A stretch of DNA of 64,000 nt from the NCBI GenBank assembly GCA_028752905.1, contig JAQNBH010000007.1, positions 15,280,759 through 15,344,758 of the forward strand, read 5' to 3'. The stretch comes from Cladorhizidae sp. MBARI D1340-BT2. Its lineage: Eukaryota; Porifera; Demospongiae; Poecilosclerida; Cladorhizidae. Position numbers and translations under genes: made by a program. Below, in pieces: positions 31,781 to 45,100 of the stretch. The notes under the pieces were generated by a model. It was not told where the DNA came from. It did not search any database and saw nothing but the letters and a program-made list of their open reading frames with translations. The stretch's first letter is position 1; every line of letters starts with the position of its first letter.

Positions 31781-33664
31781 AAGGAGGTTGGGAGTGTTCG
31801 CTGAAGATAGGATTTTGACGGAAGCACAATGAGGATTTAGGAGACAGAGGAGATATTCAGACCAGTGGTTGGTGTTAAGAGGAGTTTGTGAAGTGAGGAA
31901 GAGCGAGAAAAAAGCTTCTTATCTGGCTTTCCTGGATATAAGTAAGGCATATGACAGTGTGTGGAGTGTGGAGGGAGGGACTGTGGCAGAAGTTGAGGCA
32001 GTATGGAGTAGAAGAGAAGCTTGTGAGGACATGTGTAGGATTGTATAGTGGGGTGGAGACGACGGTGGTATTGAATGGAAGGAGGTCAAGGTGGTTCACT
32101 GTGGAGAATGGACTTAGGCAGGGATGTCCTTTGTCTCCACTTCTTTTCAATATATATTTGATGGGAATGGCAGAGGAATTGGAGAGAGCTGAGCTAGGAG
32201 TCAAAGTGGAAGGCTGCTGGTGTGGGGCACTCATGTATGCAGATGATGTTGTTCTTCTGGCTGACTCAGGGGTGGAACTGCAAGCTATGTTGGATGTGGT
32301 ACAGGCGTATGTGTTAAGGTGGAAGATGAAATTTAATAGCAAGAAGAGCAAGGTCATGGTAGTAGGGAAGAAGGAATCAGAAGTGCATTGGAGGATTGGT
32401 GAGGAGATATTGGAAGAGGTCAAAGAATTCAAGTACTTAGGAATATGGTTTGACAGGAAGCTAAGGGGTAATGTTCAGTTAGAGAAGATGGCAAAGAAGG
32501 CAGAAGAGTGGGTTGGAAAGGTAATATGGATGAGTAGAGTGAATGGGCAGGTGGAAGTAGACAGAGGAAGAATGGTGTGGGAGCTTCTAGCGAGACCCAG
32601 TATGGAGCATGCAGCCGAAGTGTGGTGGACAGGAGGACGTAATGCTCGCAAGAAGTTGGAGTCAGCACAGCTGAGAGTGGGTAGGAGACTATTGGGGGCA
32701 AGTGATACAGTAGCAGGAGTGGCAATACGGGGAGATATGGGGTGGAGGAAGCTAGAGGAGAGGAGGGAAGAGATGAAGATTTTGTTTGGCAAGAGATTAG
32801 AGGTGTTGGAACAGAGCAGATTGGTAAAAGTTGTTGTAAATAAACTACGAGAGGATGGAGGAATTGGATGGTGGGAAGAATATGAGATCTTGAGGAGAAA
32901 GTACGAGATAAACAACGAGGTTGGGTCAGTGCGCAAGTGGAATGGGAAAGTGAAGGTGAGAAATGAGAAGGACTGGGAGGAGGAAGTAGACGGAAAAAGT
33001 ACGCTGAATTATTATAAATCAGCAAAGAATGGTGCAGGGGTGGAGAGGTATGTGAGGTCCATGCATGGTCAGGAAGGTGTGCGGCTGCAATTTAGACTGA
33101 GGACTGCATCAGCTGGGTTGTTAGAGGATAAGAAGAGATGTGGGATAGTTAGGGATGAGAGGTGTATAATGTGTGATAGTGGAGCAGGGGAGGATGTGGA
33201 ACATTTCTTGGTGACATGCGGGGAATTTGAGAGGGATCGGCTGGTTCTGATAGATGAGGTATGCAGAATTGTAGGGGCAAGACAGTGGCTGGATGAATTA
33301 AGAATAGTGAGTAAGGATGGAAAGGTGGCATTGCTTTTGGAGAAAGATGTGGAGGGAGTAAGTGATGCAGTGATGGAGGAGGTGGGTGAGTGTGTTATGT
33401 ATTGGGTAGGGAAGTGGTGGCAGAGGAGAAAGGAACTGTTATATGGTGAGCTGAGGAATGATCTTTGGTCCACTCCTGTCCCCCCCTTCCTGAGCAGCGG
33501 GACACTCGTAACTTAATATTGTGGATAATTTTATTAATTAAGTACTGTTGACTTCTTTTTAAAATATAGATTGTTATTAGGTTAGTTACTAAATAGTTTC
33601 ACACTGTGCTGTATTATATATGTGATGGCCTTAACAGGCTCAGCAATAGCAACATTAAATCATT
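31781..33664 (+). mobile_element. 5'-truncated LINE
   Basis: Inserted into sequence otherwise collinear with 14,780-14,830: left flank ends near GCTTA at 31,780, right flank resumes at ATTAACTTCATACCTATTT. The element starts inside the RT domain and ends with about 150 bp of 3' UTR and short ACATTAAATCATTAA repeats. 5' truncation is typical of target-primed reverse transcription. Target duplication is unclear. Confidence 0.85.
31951..33516 (+). pseudogene. Non-LTR reverse transcriptase, C-terminal 521 codons
   Basis: Long open frame with RT blocks: GLRQGCPLSPLLFNIYLMGM and ALMYADDVVLLADS (YADD active site), then KMKFNSKKSKVMVVG. The thumb and C-terminal region follows, and a Cys/His motif CIMC...VEHFLVTC near the end, common in R1/I/Jockey/CR1-type LINEs. 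Block A (AFLDISKAYDSVW) is in a different frame just upstream: a 7-bp tandem repeat (TGTGGAG twice, near 31,960) shifts the frame, and a TGA lies further upstream at about 31,832. No endonuclease is present. Clade is uncertain. Confidence 0.85.
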
Positions 33665-33869
33665 AACTTCATACCTATTTAATTGTTCTTCAAAGTGTTT
33701 AGCAATATTTGTGGTGGAGAGAAATTATTTGAGGCTTGCATTCCAGTCTGATTGTTGAGGAACAACAACAATAGCATGTTCTCCCAAACTAGAAGTCCAA
33801 TCAATGGAAATTATTATTCTTTATTTAGAGGTGAGTGTTTTTATAACTGGATGAAGTATATCTCATTAT

Positions 33870-34487
33870 TATCCACAGATTTTATAATTGGTGCTACTGG
33901 CATGGTAGATTTTGAAATGAGTTCTCATCATTACACATTGTCGAGAAGCCATTGTTTGACAGAGTCAATTTCAAACATGCATGTTTTGTGAAGACAACGT
34001 GTTATCAAGTTCATTTACCTACATGTAATGTCATCATGCAGTGAACATTATAAAATATGCATTAAACATCACAACATTGTGCAGTGAACTTGTGAATTGA
34101 AGTCCATTTCACCCAGTCACAGTGATTGTGTTGTATTCTTCATCATTTAGGTGGGGAAGTTCACTACTTAATTTAAACGGTGCATATCAGAAAATGGCGG
34201 ACATAATAATAAAACCATGATTTATTCACTTCACTTTACAGACACAAGGCTCCTGAATCATTAATTTTTGTGACTTTATCTCATGATAGGCTTTACTAAA
34301 TTATGATGTGTAATACTGCCAATATGAGTCAAATATCTTGCATTGTTAAGTATGGGTTATCACCACAATATTCCTGCATGCTCAGGTTTATTGGTGTATA
34401 CCAAAAGTAAACTTTGACCTATTATATATGCACCAATCATTTATCATATTTATGTATATAGCAAGTGGCTGACATCACGAGGTCAAG
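33870..34487 (-). repeat. Inverted duplicate of 3,053-3,560
   Basis: Reverse complement of the left-end segment; order preserved with indels. No terminal repeats seen, so this is not an obvious transposon. Confidence 0.7.
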
Positions 34488-36229
34488 CTATAAGAACTTC
34501 AAGAAAATATCTGAATAACTGTTACCTGAAGCTGAGAAGAAAACTATGGATGATTTATCTGGAAAACATGCTGAAAATACAATTGTCAGAATACCATGAT
34601 TCTTGTTGACAATATAAGTATGAGAGAAAAGTAACAATATATAGGAGAAATACCATCTTGAACATATTATACCCACCACAGAGTTGTCTTCCATAAACAT
34701 CAGATAGCTGTATACAATTCCTTCACACAAATTTGTAATTACTCCATCACAAAAGTATCTTCTACATACTCTCAATAATAAATTGAAATAGTTGGATGCC
34801 TACAATATCACTCTTTTTTACACTATTTTCTACTTACTCTAGGATGTCGACAATATCACTCTTTATTAAAACCAAGTCTTTTTGTTGTAATCTGGTAAGC
34901 ATCCCATTTAAATTCATTATACAAAAAAAACCTGGAATTTACATGGTAAAGGGTCATCTAACTTGTTGTAATGTAGATGGGAAAAGTCATTCCTTTTTCA
35001 ACAGATCAATCCTTTGTTGTCAGCAAACTCTCATAGATACATCATTTTCTTGATAATCAACTTAAATCTATACTCACTCAATGTTTCAGCTAGATGCCCT
35101 CATCTTCATCAGAGATCAAGACTAACACAGGTCGATATACTGGTAGCTATATAGCTATATATCCACCACATAATGCATATCATACCCTGGTAACATGGTC
35201 TGTACATCAATCAGATGTGGCAGCAACAAAAGGGGGGAGGTGGAGAGAGAGAGAAACACTAATAACTACATATAATTTAATTTTTTTTAATAAATAAAAA
35301 ATATATGAGACTAATGAAACAATCAAACATGAAACAATCAAACAACAATAAAAAAATGATAAAAATAAGAAGAAGAACAATGAATCGATAAATTTAAAAA
35401 AAATTTAAATACCAAAATTAATATGCAATAATAAATATTTTATAGCAAGACAATTTTGAAGTACAGTGTATTGTTATAGGTCCAGTACTGTTAGATGATC
35501 CTTTACCCCTTATCATAGGAAGAAGAGAACGTAAAGACATCTTGCCATATATGCGTGTCTTTCCTCCAATTATTTGAATGTGATGTTTTGGTCTTGCAAC
35601 AATATTGTTTGTGTACTATTCTGATTTTGACATATAATTGCTATCTGTTCCCACTAAGGTGATCAAGTAAGATAAATGCTGAGCCCAAGCGGGGAAAAAT
35701 ATGGAAGCCTTCATTTTTTATGGTTCATGTCATCTTTCTAAGGGCTAAATAGGAAGAGGGCCAGTATTTTGGGGGTACAATCTTTCCTAGCCCCAACCTC
35801 GCCCAAGCCCTTACCAATTTTTATTTTGTTTTAAATAGTTGACCAAATACAAAACATTTTTTACTCAGGGTAGAAGTCTTTAATCTACCCTGGGGGCTAA
35901 AGACCAGATTAAAATATGATACTTACAAAAAAAATATATGTAATGTATCATTCCGTCATATATTCTGAACCAGCAATGGTATTATATTATGTGATGATTC
36001 AGTGGTACAATAGATTATGTTGGAGTAAGAACTACTTCTATTCCATTGTCGAGCATTGAGTGTCTGACCAATCAATATGCTAGAATTTAGCACGTAACAA
36101 ACTGCAGTGGCAGCTGATTGCCTTCAAGTATGATAAATAAACTTAATAGCTGAAGCTTATCATGAGCATATCATTAAGTTATGATCTAGGATCAATCATT
36201 TGAGGGAAGAGAGAGAGAAACGAGATCTA
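34488..36229. other. Intergenic, fragments only
   Basis: Holds a short piece at 34,780-34,870 matching kinase B intron 3 (22,295-22,405), a half copy of the foldback repeat (35,044-35,115) and an A/T-rich low-complexity stretch at 35,275-35,430. No gene seen. Confidence 0.5.
35044..35115. repeat. Half copy of the foldback repeat
   Basis: Diverged arm: TTGATAATCAACTTAAATC, then CAATGTTTCAGCTAGATGCC and CTCATCTTCATCAGAGAT. Matches one arm of 20,655-20,832. Confidence 0.6.
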
Positions 36230-39200
36230 ATGGAGGGTTAGTATGAGTTCCCAAATGTGATGGCAGAGGGAATAGCTAAGGTGCAGGAGAAACGAATTAA
36301 AAGGTTAGATGGATGGTAGTGGCAAGAGGGGATTAAGGAGTTGGAGCTGATTGAATGAAGTCTGGAGAAAAGTGGATATGATTTTCTTGTAGAGTAAAAG
36401 GGATTATGAGTGAGTAGGAGATTGAAGAGTGAAGAGAAGGGAGGCATGATCAGAAGTGCACTGGTGAGTACAGTGTCTTTGTGCAAAGTGCTGGATGTGT
36501 TCAAGAAATTTAGAATTGCAAGAAAAAGGAGAAAGGACCCACATAGAGGAGCGGTTTAGCCTCCACCTAAAATGTGTGTCCCTCCACATGAACTTGAATC
36601 AGTGCTAATGGATGAGGGAAATGAAAAGTCTGAGAAGTCTACAAGAAGATATTTTCCTGATTTTGGGTGCAAACTTTACGATTTCAGGGGAGGTGAGAGT
36701 AACTCCTAAACATGTACATCAAGAGATGACTTTCAAGGAGAGTGATTTTGAGAACTAATATATAATGAGAGGCAAGATGTTTACGGTTAGCAATCATGAA
36801 TTTACTCTTATTTGGGTTGATTGTGAAGAAATGACCAAGATGGTATACATGTAAATTTAATGTCAGATTACTCCGTGCTGATGGAGGAAGTGAAAGAGAA
36901 TAGATGGGATAGGAGAGGAGGATATTACCTGCGTAGAGAGTAAGTGTAAAAGAAGTGAGGAGGATCCTTGAAATATCATTTATATAGAGATTAAAGAGAA
37001 TATGGGGTAGTCCTAGGGATGTATGAACTGAGAAAAAAGAGAGTCCCAGTTGGCCACACTTTGTGGGTGAGTTATAAGGTAAGGTGGAATCAGCAGAATA
37101 AAGTACAAGGTGTTTAGGAATATATGTGGCAGAGAATTAAAGGCTTCTTGATGTATCAGAAGACTGTACATACAGTTTTGTGGATATCTAGCCAATGTTG
37201 AGAACATATACAAGGAAGGCAGCTTATGTTGAAAACATGGATGAAATCCAATTGATGTGACAAAATATGCCAATGTAAATAGCTGAATATGTGGGCTCTC
37301 TTATAATAAACAATTGGGAGATTTGGCAATAATTGTTAGAGGAAGATGAGAGAGGAGATGTCTAGGATAAAAACAATCAAGGAAAGGTTTTAACCTGTGA
37401 GAAAAACACATGCAGAGAGGGAGAAATTAAAGATTAAGGAATGGGGAGTAGATATATAGTGTGCAGTAGATTGAAGCATTTTAGCAGAGATAGTATGTGG
37501 GCCAGTAAATTTGTCAAAGGGAATGCTAAAGAGAAGGTCAGTAATGTCATCTGGGGAGCAGAAGAAGAGCTCAGGTTGGTAAGAAAAAAGAGGAAGAAAG
37601 GATGGATGATTGAAGAGAGCGGGAAATATTTGTTGAAACAGGTGCAAAGGGATTGATTTAGTGCTTCAGCTTTGGACTGAGAGGAAATACAGACCAGACA
37701 TTGGTATGTGATAGTAGGGTTGCATGGTAATTTATTACCCATTTTATGATAGATCTCCAAATTGAACTAGAGATAGGGGAAGATGGGAGTTGTTGGAAGA
37801 AGTGGCACTTTGCAGAATGGGAGAAAGTAAGTGAGCATTTTCAATATCATGATAGGCTAAACAGATATTAGGAGATTAGGTGATAAGCCATCTGACAAGT
37901 GAATTTCTAACTTTAATTCATTTAGGGAGATTCAGGGAGGGTTAGTATGGGGTGACAGGTAGATTAGCTTAGAGGGATTTGTATGATACAAATAAAATCT
38001 TTAAAGATGAGCCAGGAGGCTTCAATCTAATGGGAAAATTATAACAACCTTCTCAATAATCAATGTACTCTCTGAAAAGTTGATGTCGCAGGGAAAGAGA
38101 TGAAGTCATGTGCTTGAGCAAAGTCAGCATAACCACATTCTGTGAGGTGTATATATAGTTAGGGAGATGGAGAATCAGCTGAAGAGGTAGAGAAAAAAGC
38201 TGGGTCACTGGAGGACAGACTAATAGTGGGCGGGAGTGAAGATCAATGATGGGATGCCATTGTGGAAGTAGTGAGTTGGGTGGACAATTTGGTTGAGAGA
38301 AAGAGGGTCTGATATTTTATACAGTGAGTGGTAAAGTTTTCCACTAGCAAAATGGTTCCATCATGGAAAGGTGGGAATGAATATGAGGTTGCAAGGGATT
38401 CAAATAAGTTAATAAAGTGATCAGATCATGAAGGTGGACAGTAAAATGTGGGAAGTGATTGTGAACTTGGGAACTTTGAGAGACAATACATTCAGATAGG
38501 AGGGGGATGATGGAGCAAGTAGAGATGACATGAATACATTATGATGTATGTCAATTATGATTGAGTCTAACTGAGAGGGCAATTTCAGAGAGTGAAACAT
38601 CTGGAGAAGCAGATTTCTACTACAGCAATAATGCGGAGGTCTGTTGATAAACTATGTGAGTTCATCAAGTTTAGCAAGAAGACAGCGGGCATTGAAGTAA
38701 TTTAGATAGTTGGAGGGAAATGGCAGGTGTGGCACTAGGAGAGATGAAAGTAGCTCCAGCTGTGAGAAGGCAAGATAAGGATGAGAGTAAAGAGGACTTG
38801 TGGGAGGGAGGACATTGGTGAAGGTGAACATGGGAAGTATTTTGGGGAAGGCTAGGGAACCAATACCCTTGGCAAAGAGCTCCTACTCCAGGAAGCTGAT
38901 GGACCAGCCCCTTGAGGAAGTAGGTTGGGTAAGGGTAGCAAGCCTGTTTGCTGTGGTAGGAGTTAAGTGTGTGTTAGCTGGTTCACAGTGAGCAAAATTA
39001 GGTGACTTCAGAAATAGGTAATGGTGGATAATAAAATGTTTTGATGCTGAGTGAGTGCTAGTAGTGAAACAGTTTGATCTAGTGACATGGGACTTAAAGT
39101 TGTTTGTGAGAAGAGAGAAAACAGGAGAGACAAAACTTTGTACCTGGGTAGGTGAATCTGGTGGCAGTGATTTGGAAGGTGGGATGGCTGATAAGAGGGA

Positions 39201-39330
39201 GGAAACCATTTCCTGGATGGTGTCCAGTTCTACATGAACTGCAGGGGTGAGTAATGAATTTGAGACATTCCAAAATGAGAGCATGGGGTTCTTGAAATTG
39301 GTTTCTGGATTTCGCACTCGGGTAACCCTT
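36230..39330 (-). mobile_element. Decayed L2/CR1-type LINE
   Basis: Minus strand, read from high to low coordinates. Endonuclease-like NARCLLAKLDEL (about 38,685), PSLI with preceding LNQIVHPTHYFHNG (about 38,245), CGYADFAQAHDF (about 38,130), then the pre-RT linker KAEALNQSLCTCFNKYFP (about 37,650), SPDDITDLLFSIPFDK and ISAKMLQSTAHYI (about 37,500). Later RT pieces are at 37,273-37,013 and 36,504-36,238. Many stops and frameshifts: a dead, old, near full-length copy. A fragment of the foldback repeat lies in it near 38,040. Its 5' end merges with the gypsy fragment near 39,330-39,390. Clade is inferred from the order and wording of these blocks. Confidence 0.75.
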
Positions 39331-39361
39331 GGAGAGGAGCAAGAGTCTTCTAGACTGGCCT

Positions 39362-40720
39362 GGGATGGGTGATGGAACACCATCAGCACTCCTCAGTAAG
39401 ATGCTTGCATCCCTACCCACTGGAGAGGACTCCGAGCACATCCTGTTTAAGGCCCTTTTCCTACGACAGCTTCCAGCAGATGTCCAAGACCACCTGGCTC
39501 ATTCTATGGCTCTGACAACCCATCAGCTGGCTGAACAAGCCGATGCCTACTTCATGCTCTCCGGTGCCCACCTGAACCAGCCATCATCACTTGTTGGCAA
39601 TGTCGATGTTGCAGCCATTGATTACAAATGCCAAAAGCGCAGGACTAAGACCGACACCAGTCTATTTTTCTACCATGGGCGGTATGGAACGGAGGCAAAG
39701 AGATGCACCCAGAACAACTGCCAGATGTCCCATATTCCCCTAGCTAAGACACCGCCAGTGGGAAATGCCAACGCCGGCCACCAGTAGCCATGGTGGCTGG
39801 CGCAACAACCTCAAGGCTTCTACATGTCCAGGATAGGACCTCAGGATGCTCCTTTCTCATCGACACTGGTGCAGAAGTCTCTCTCGTCCCGGCTTCTCCT
39901 CCTGACCACCGCGCAGCTGCTTCCTCTGCCCATTCTGCCCCGCCAATGGGACAGAAATTAAAACTTATGGCACACGTCGCATTCCACTCCAGTTTGGGAG
40001 CAAGCGCTTCCAAGGGTCTTTCATCGTCGCTGATGTGAACCAGACCATCCTCGGGGCAGATTTCTTACGTGACAACGGACTGCTAGTCGACCTGGGAGGA
40101 CAACGCCTCGTTCAATCTGCCACACACGCCACCATCGCCGCACCAAACATTGCAAACAAGCCAAAGTCAACCTCCACCATCGTGCCCCACTATCTGAGTA
40201 CAACGAGCCCATACTCTGATTCGACCATGTGAATGTGGATCTCGTAGGGCCACTACCACTCTCTAAAGGTTTCACCCACCTCCTTACAGTAGTGGATAGA
40301 GTCATTACTCGCTGGCCAGAAGCAATTCCCCTGGCTAGCACAAGTACCAAAGACGTGGCTGATGCCTTCTTGAGTGGATGGATTACTCGTCACAACCTTC
40401 CCTCTGATGTCTCCTCTGACAGAGGACCCCAGTTCACATCTCAACTCTGGCAAGATCTCTCCAACCTCCTCGGAACCAAACTGCATCGGACTACGGCTTA
40501 CCACCCCCAGGCGAATGGCCTGGTGGAAAGGTTCCATCGAAGCATGAAAGCATCCCTCAAAGCATGCTGTCAATTGCCCTCGTGGACATCAGACCTTCAT
40601 TGGGTCATGTTAGGACTCCAGACCCTGCCGAAGAAGGACCTAGGTACATTCCCAGAAGAGCTAGTGTTTGGATCGCTGAATCATATCTCCCTCTTCTGTA
40701 TTTACAGAAACATTTGACAC
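39362..40720 (+). mobile_element. Ty3/gypsy fragment lacking RT and RNase H
   Basis: Gag end: GDGTPSALLSKMLASLPTG and LFLRQLPADVQDHLAHS, then a decayed FYHGRYGTEAKRC. Protease: FLIDTGAEVSLVPA (39,855-39,900), then in another frame NQTILGADFLRDNGLLVDL (40,035-40,095). Integrase core follows within about 100 bp: HVNVDLVGPLPLSKGFTHL, SSDRGPQFTSQLW and TAYHPQANGLVERFHRSMKA. The integrase resembles standard-order gypsy elements, so RT-RNase H was probably deleted; a second element with integrase-first order is the alternative. No LTRs recognised. The end is lost after ELVFGS. Confidence 0.85.
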
Positions 40721-40774
40721 TGTTAGCAGCACTGAGGGCCTGGATCAATTTCCACATCTCCAGAGAGCATTAGA

Positions 40775-41843
40775 AGTAAGTAATCAACATTAGCTCTGTG
40801 AGACAACGAGAAAGGAAGCAATGATGACAACAATAGGTACACAGTTTCCTGAAGCAAAATTTACATACAAATCATCATGCAGTGTTGCCATAATTTTTTG
40901 GATAATTTCCACCTGTGTTATCTGCAACAAAAAATCCATCCAAACAACAATTTCATGAGAAATAACATACTAAAGTGTGTTCATAGTATTTACACATGTC
41001 TTTAATAGTTCAGTGTTCGGTTTAAATTCATAGCATTTTTTTAGGAACATTGAATTGCACTGTTAAAAGTGAATTTAATGTAGAAATTCCTGGAGAGTGG
41101 TTTTCAAATAGGCTGTACATAGCCTGATATGGATGAAATGTCAAACTTTGATAAAATCCAAACAGAAAAATTAACGGTCAAAAAACAGTTTGGATAAAAT
41201 CCAACACTATGCAGTTCTGGAGGATTTGAAGTGGAGCCTTGGCTCTGAAAAGGGCCAGTAGGAGATTGTTAGGCATAAAATATGAAAGAAGAAGAGAATC
41301 TGATGTGATTGCCTCCAGCAGATGCTGTCATTAAAATGTTTTTTTGTGGATGAGAACAAGCTCATTGGAGCCTGCTTGTGACTGGTATGTGCTAAAGCAT
41401 ACTGAGAAAAGACAATGCCTGGAAACAGGTGGTAAATCAGATTGAACGTGTTGCATAGCTAACTGACAGTCTTCTAGCAGATCTAGTCAACTAGTAGTTT
41501 GCAACAAGATCTAACTATAACGGTTTGGTGTGACAGTTGCGGAACTAGCTTGTAGCGATGGAGCTTAGCTAAGCAGTTTACCTTGTTTAGTGGCGCTAGC
41601 TGCCGATATTATATACCTGTAGCATTATAAGTTCCCCACAACTATACTTCAGCAGAATCTGCTGTCCCTGCTGTCTTTTGATAGGTCGGGTATGATCCAT
41701 ATACGAAGACGATATGAGAACACCATATTTATTATTATAAACCAGTATTCCACACCAGAGTAGGCATATAGCGTGCCAACCCGCCTGCTTTCACGTGTCG
41801 ATTAATTAATTAATTTGTGCATGGTGGGTTTTCATCTTCAGTT
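40775..41843. other. Upstream region of the phospholipase B-like gene
   Basis: No exon or transposon recognised. A short ATTAATTAATTAATTT run at 41,801-41,816 lies just before the ATG. Two blocks of TTTGATAAAATCCAA-type sequence near 41,150 and 41,190 form a small direct repeat. Confidence 0.45.
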
Positions 41844-42108
41844 ATGAAAATCTTCACTTGCCTCCTGATACTGTCAGCACAATTTTCACCGTTTCTTTGC
41901 TGTGCAGGTGGATCTCAGAAGAACATTTCTGGATCATATTTCATTTGTCCTCAGCTCTCTAAGACCTATGATTATTACACCAGTGTTCATTCACTTAAAC
42001 CTTCAGATATTAAAGTCATTGGTGCAATGGGGGACTTTGTTACACCTGGACTTGGAAGGAGTAATAACTTCAGTTATGGCGAGTACAGAGGATTTTCTTG
42101 GAGTGGAG
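41844..42108 (+). CDS. Phospholipase B-like exon 1
   Basis: Signal peptide and block I (GAMGDF). Donor GTAAGTAC at 42,109 after TGGAGTGGAG, phase 1. Confidence 0.8.
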
Positions 42109-45100
42109 GTAAGTACCAATTTCACATACCAATAGAACACACTAAACAATCCGTACCCATCCTTGTGAAGGATATTTGCCGCCCACAAGCTACAAAAATA
42201 GAATGAATATCAACTTTTGCTAACGTAACTATCTAACTTAACTATTTTACTCTATCTTAATCCTTTTCTTTAAAATGTAATTGCATTTCTACCCCACCTC
42301 CCTCTTGCCCTTGCCATGCCCATCCCTACATTCTAACAGACATGTATATATCATGATGTACGCATGTGTCCGAGGTATTGTCAAGATATATATATAACTT
42401 TGTCTTCATATACTTCGTTATTAGAAGAAAAATGGCCATTCACATTTCAACTCCTAGGTAACATATACTGCAACTGTATGGTTTATCCAATTTAGCCATA
42501 TGCATTGTATTTTTGTAAAGGAGATGGGAGGAGGAATATAGTCCAGCTTTCATGACCTAAATTGAACAGCCTCAGCAGTGACCTGACTGCTAGCTAATTA
42601 TGTCAGTGTCCCAGACTCTTACCAACACCATTAGTAAAGGTTCTGGCTAATCAAGGATAATACCCCACATATCTTACTCCTTACCCTCCTACTTTTGCAT
42701 ATTTTATGGTGGTTACACTAAATGACCCTTCTTTAGCATTTTATGCAATTAGATATTGATATTGGTTTGTGCTACAATATTTTAATCATGTTCATTAATG
42801 TATGTCTTGTTGCAGCCATAAAAGTGTTTAGTATAATTGTCGCATCGGGTGTATGTCCTACCTGATAGCTATAGCTTATCAGAACTTTAGCAAAAAATGC
42901 AGCAATGTATCGTTTGTGCAAAGTCACTGCTTTACCTAGGATTTTCAGGAGATGGGGGGGGGGAGGGGTTAAGAAGGGGGCGATACATTGGGATCTGAGG
43001 TTTACCAAGGGGAATTCGGGAGCTTCTATTCAACCACACACCCTTCCCACGTTTTAAAATCCACAAAACTTGTCCTCCATATCAGTACACATAGGGTAGA
43101 CATGATACATGCATGATGATGATCTTGAGAGTCAATACTGTGCAGAATAGTTTGGTCTTCAGGTCAAGAGAGTCTCGTAATGTGTGACTCTACAGTTTTT
43201 GTGCTGAAATAGATTCAAAGCTTGCTGAGGAAAAGTAGAAGCCTTTCAGCAGCGTCCAAGATTGCCTGCTGAAGTACTTCAGATTAGTTGCCACTTCAAC
43301 TCATAGTGTTTGCAACCCATGACATCAGCTGCCAGTGGTGATGCAGTTGTCAGCTCTAGCTGATGTGATGAAACAGCTGTTGTAGATCAGACCATGATCA
43401 TGCTAGTTGTAGTTTGGATCTTCTGGTGTCACTGAACACTATGAATGCCTGTTATGGAGAAGTGACGTCCTGGCTAGGAGGAAAAACTAACTGTCAAGGA
43501 AAAGAGATTACCTAACCAGGAGAAGAGACTGCCTGCCAAGGGATGAGACTTGATTTGCCACCCTACCAGTTCAAAGTTATATACCACCTGGAAAGGGAAA
43601 CCCAGCAACTTTAGCAATGACACCGAAGAAAGAGGAGGGGGTTGTGATGGAGTAGGAACAGTAGATTTTCTGGCAACACATTATGAATGTGTTGACAGAT
43701 GATTGTATCCATGAATTTACTAGGACACTGCAATGTTGATCCATTGGTTGTCCTGCCATCTGAAGTTTTAGATACTTCTGCTCCTTGATTGCATATAATT
43801 CTTCACAGATTTATTGCAGTGTTTAATGTATAATTGTGTAACATTTGCGATATTGTGTTTGTTTGTTTTGTTTTTATCGTCTAACTGGATTGCATTGCTG
43901 GTTCATGATATGAAACAATGCCATGCAATGATGCAATGCAATATTTTCCTAGCATCAGTGTGAACCCATCTTATTGTAGACAAGGACATACACTGGAGGA
44001 CACATTGTGTAAATATTCTGCCTAGTGATAGAAGGCTGGGTTGTTCATTGTTCCATACAAATACAAACTTATCCCAGTAAGAATCTGAGAAGTCTTTGTT
44101 TCAAATACGTAGGCCTATATTTATTTCACAGCCTACAACAGTGGGGCATCCACCCTGCCATGGCAGAAGTACATGCACCGATGTCTTTTATAAATGATTC
44201 ATTCATATTAAATATAGTGAGTGGCATACTGGAGCCACAGGTTCTAATCAAGACAAGCTACAAGGTTAAAATGTGTCCTCACTCTAAATTCTAATTCTGT
44301 TCAGCTATTTAGAGTTTTGTCCTATAACTATTTCAATGTTTGGCAGAAATGGACCAAGATCAGCTGGAACTGATACTCCATACATATGACCTGGAGCCAT
44401 AAATTATCTGGGGGATGAGTTATGGCATGAAAATCTCTGCCATGATATGATCCCAGTCATGCCTTAGCTTTACTAGCCCTTGCTTTACACTTAACCTTCT
44501 TCCCACAAGATAAGGTTTAGCTACAAGAGGCTTTGGAGGAAAATATTGAAGAAGAAAGATTTATTAGAAGAAATGCTTAACTAAAATATGGCTAGAATTT
44601 TTCTCACAAATCAAGTCTAGGATGTGTGTATGTGACACATATTGTTGATGTTATATATCAAGATACCCCAAGTGCAAATTTTGACAAAAATCTGAGGATA
44701 TGGCAATATGGCAATTCACTTCTGCAGACTTATCAAACTAGTTAGGAAAGTAACTTGATATGGTAAGTTTCGCCCAGAAGGTTCTGATACGAGTGTCACA
44801 CCTATTCGTGATGAAAGGGAGAAGGAGGGCAATATATCCTTGTCCTCTTTCCCCCCCACCTTCAATCTGCTTCTGGTTGTGGCTATATCATACAGATTTA
44901 ATTATAACAGCAAACGCTTTCTCACTGCTTTATCAGGTGTCAAATATATATATACATCATAAATATTAAGTTACTATATATACTAATTTAGTTCAGGCAT
45001 CCATTTTGTTTCAATAAATAATTGTTGCCTGATGGCTTTTTTTATGTGTGTAGAAATTTTATTTGGAGCATTTATAACTTATTGTTTGAATTTTAGTGTA

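Noticed and set aside
31875..33473. Long minus-strand frames (185, 198, 153 and 134 codons) opposite the LINE
   Set aside because: Antisense shadows of the RT frame: Ser/Leu/Pro-rich without domains, and the plus frame carries clear RT motifs.
41817..41843. Upstream GTG-initiated extension of the phospholipase B-like protein
   Set aside because: The ATG at 41,844 gives an ideal signal peptide; non-ATG starts are unlikely here.
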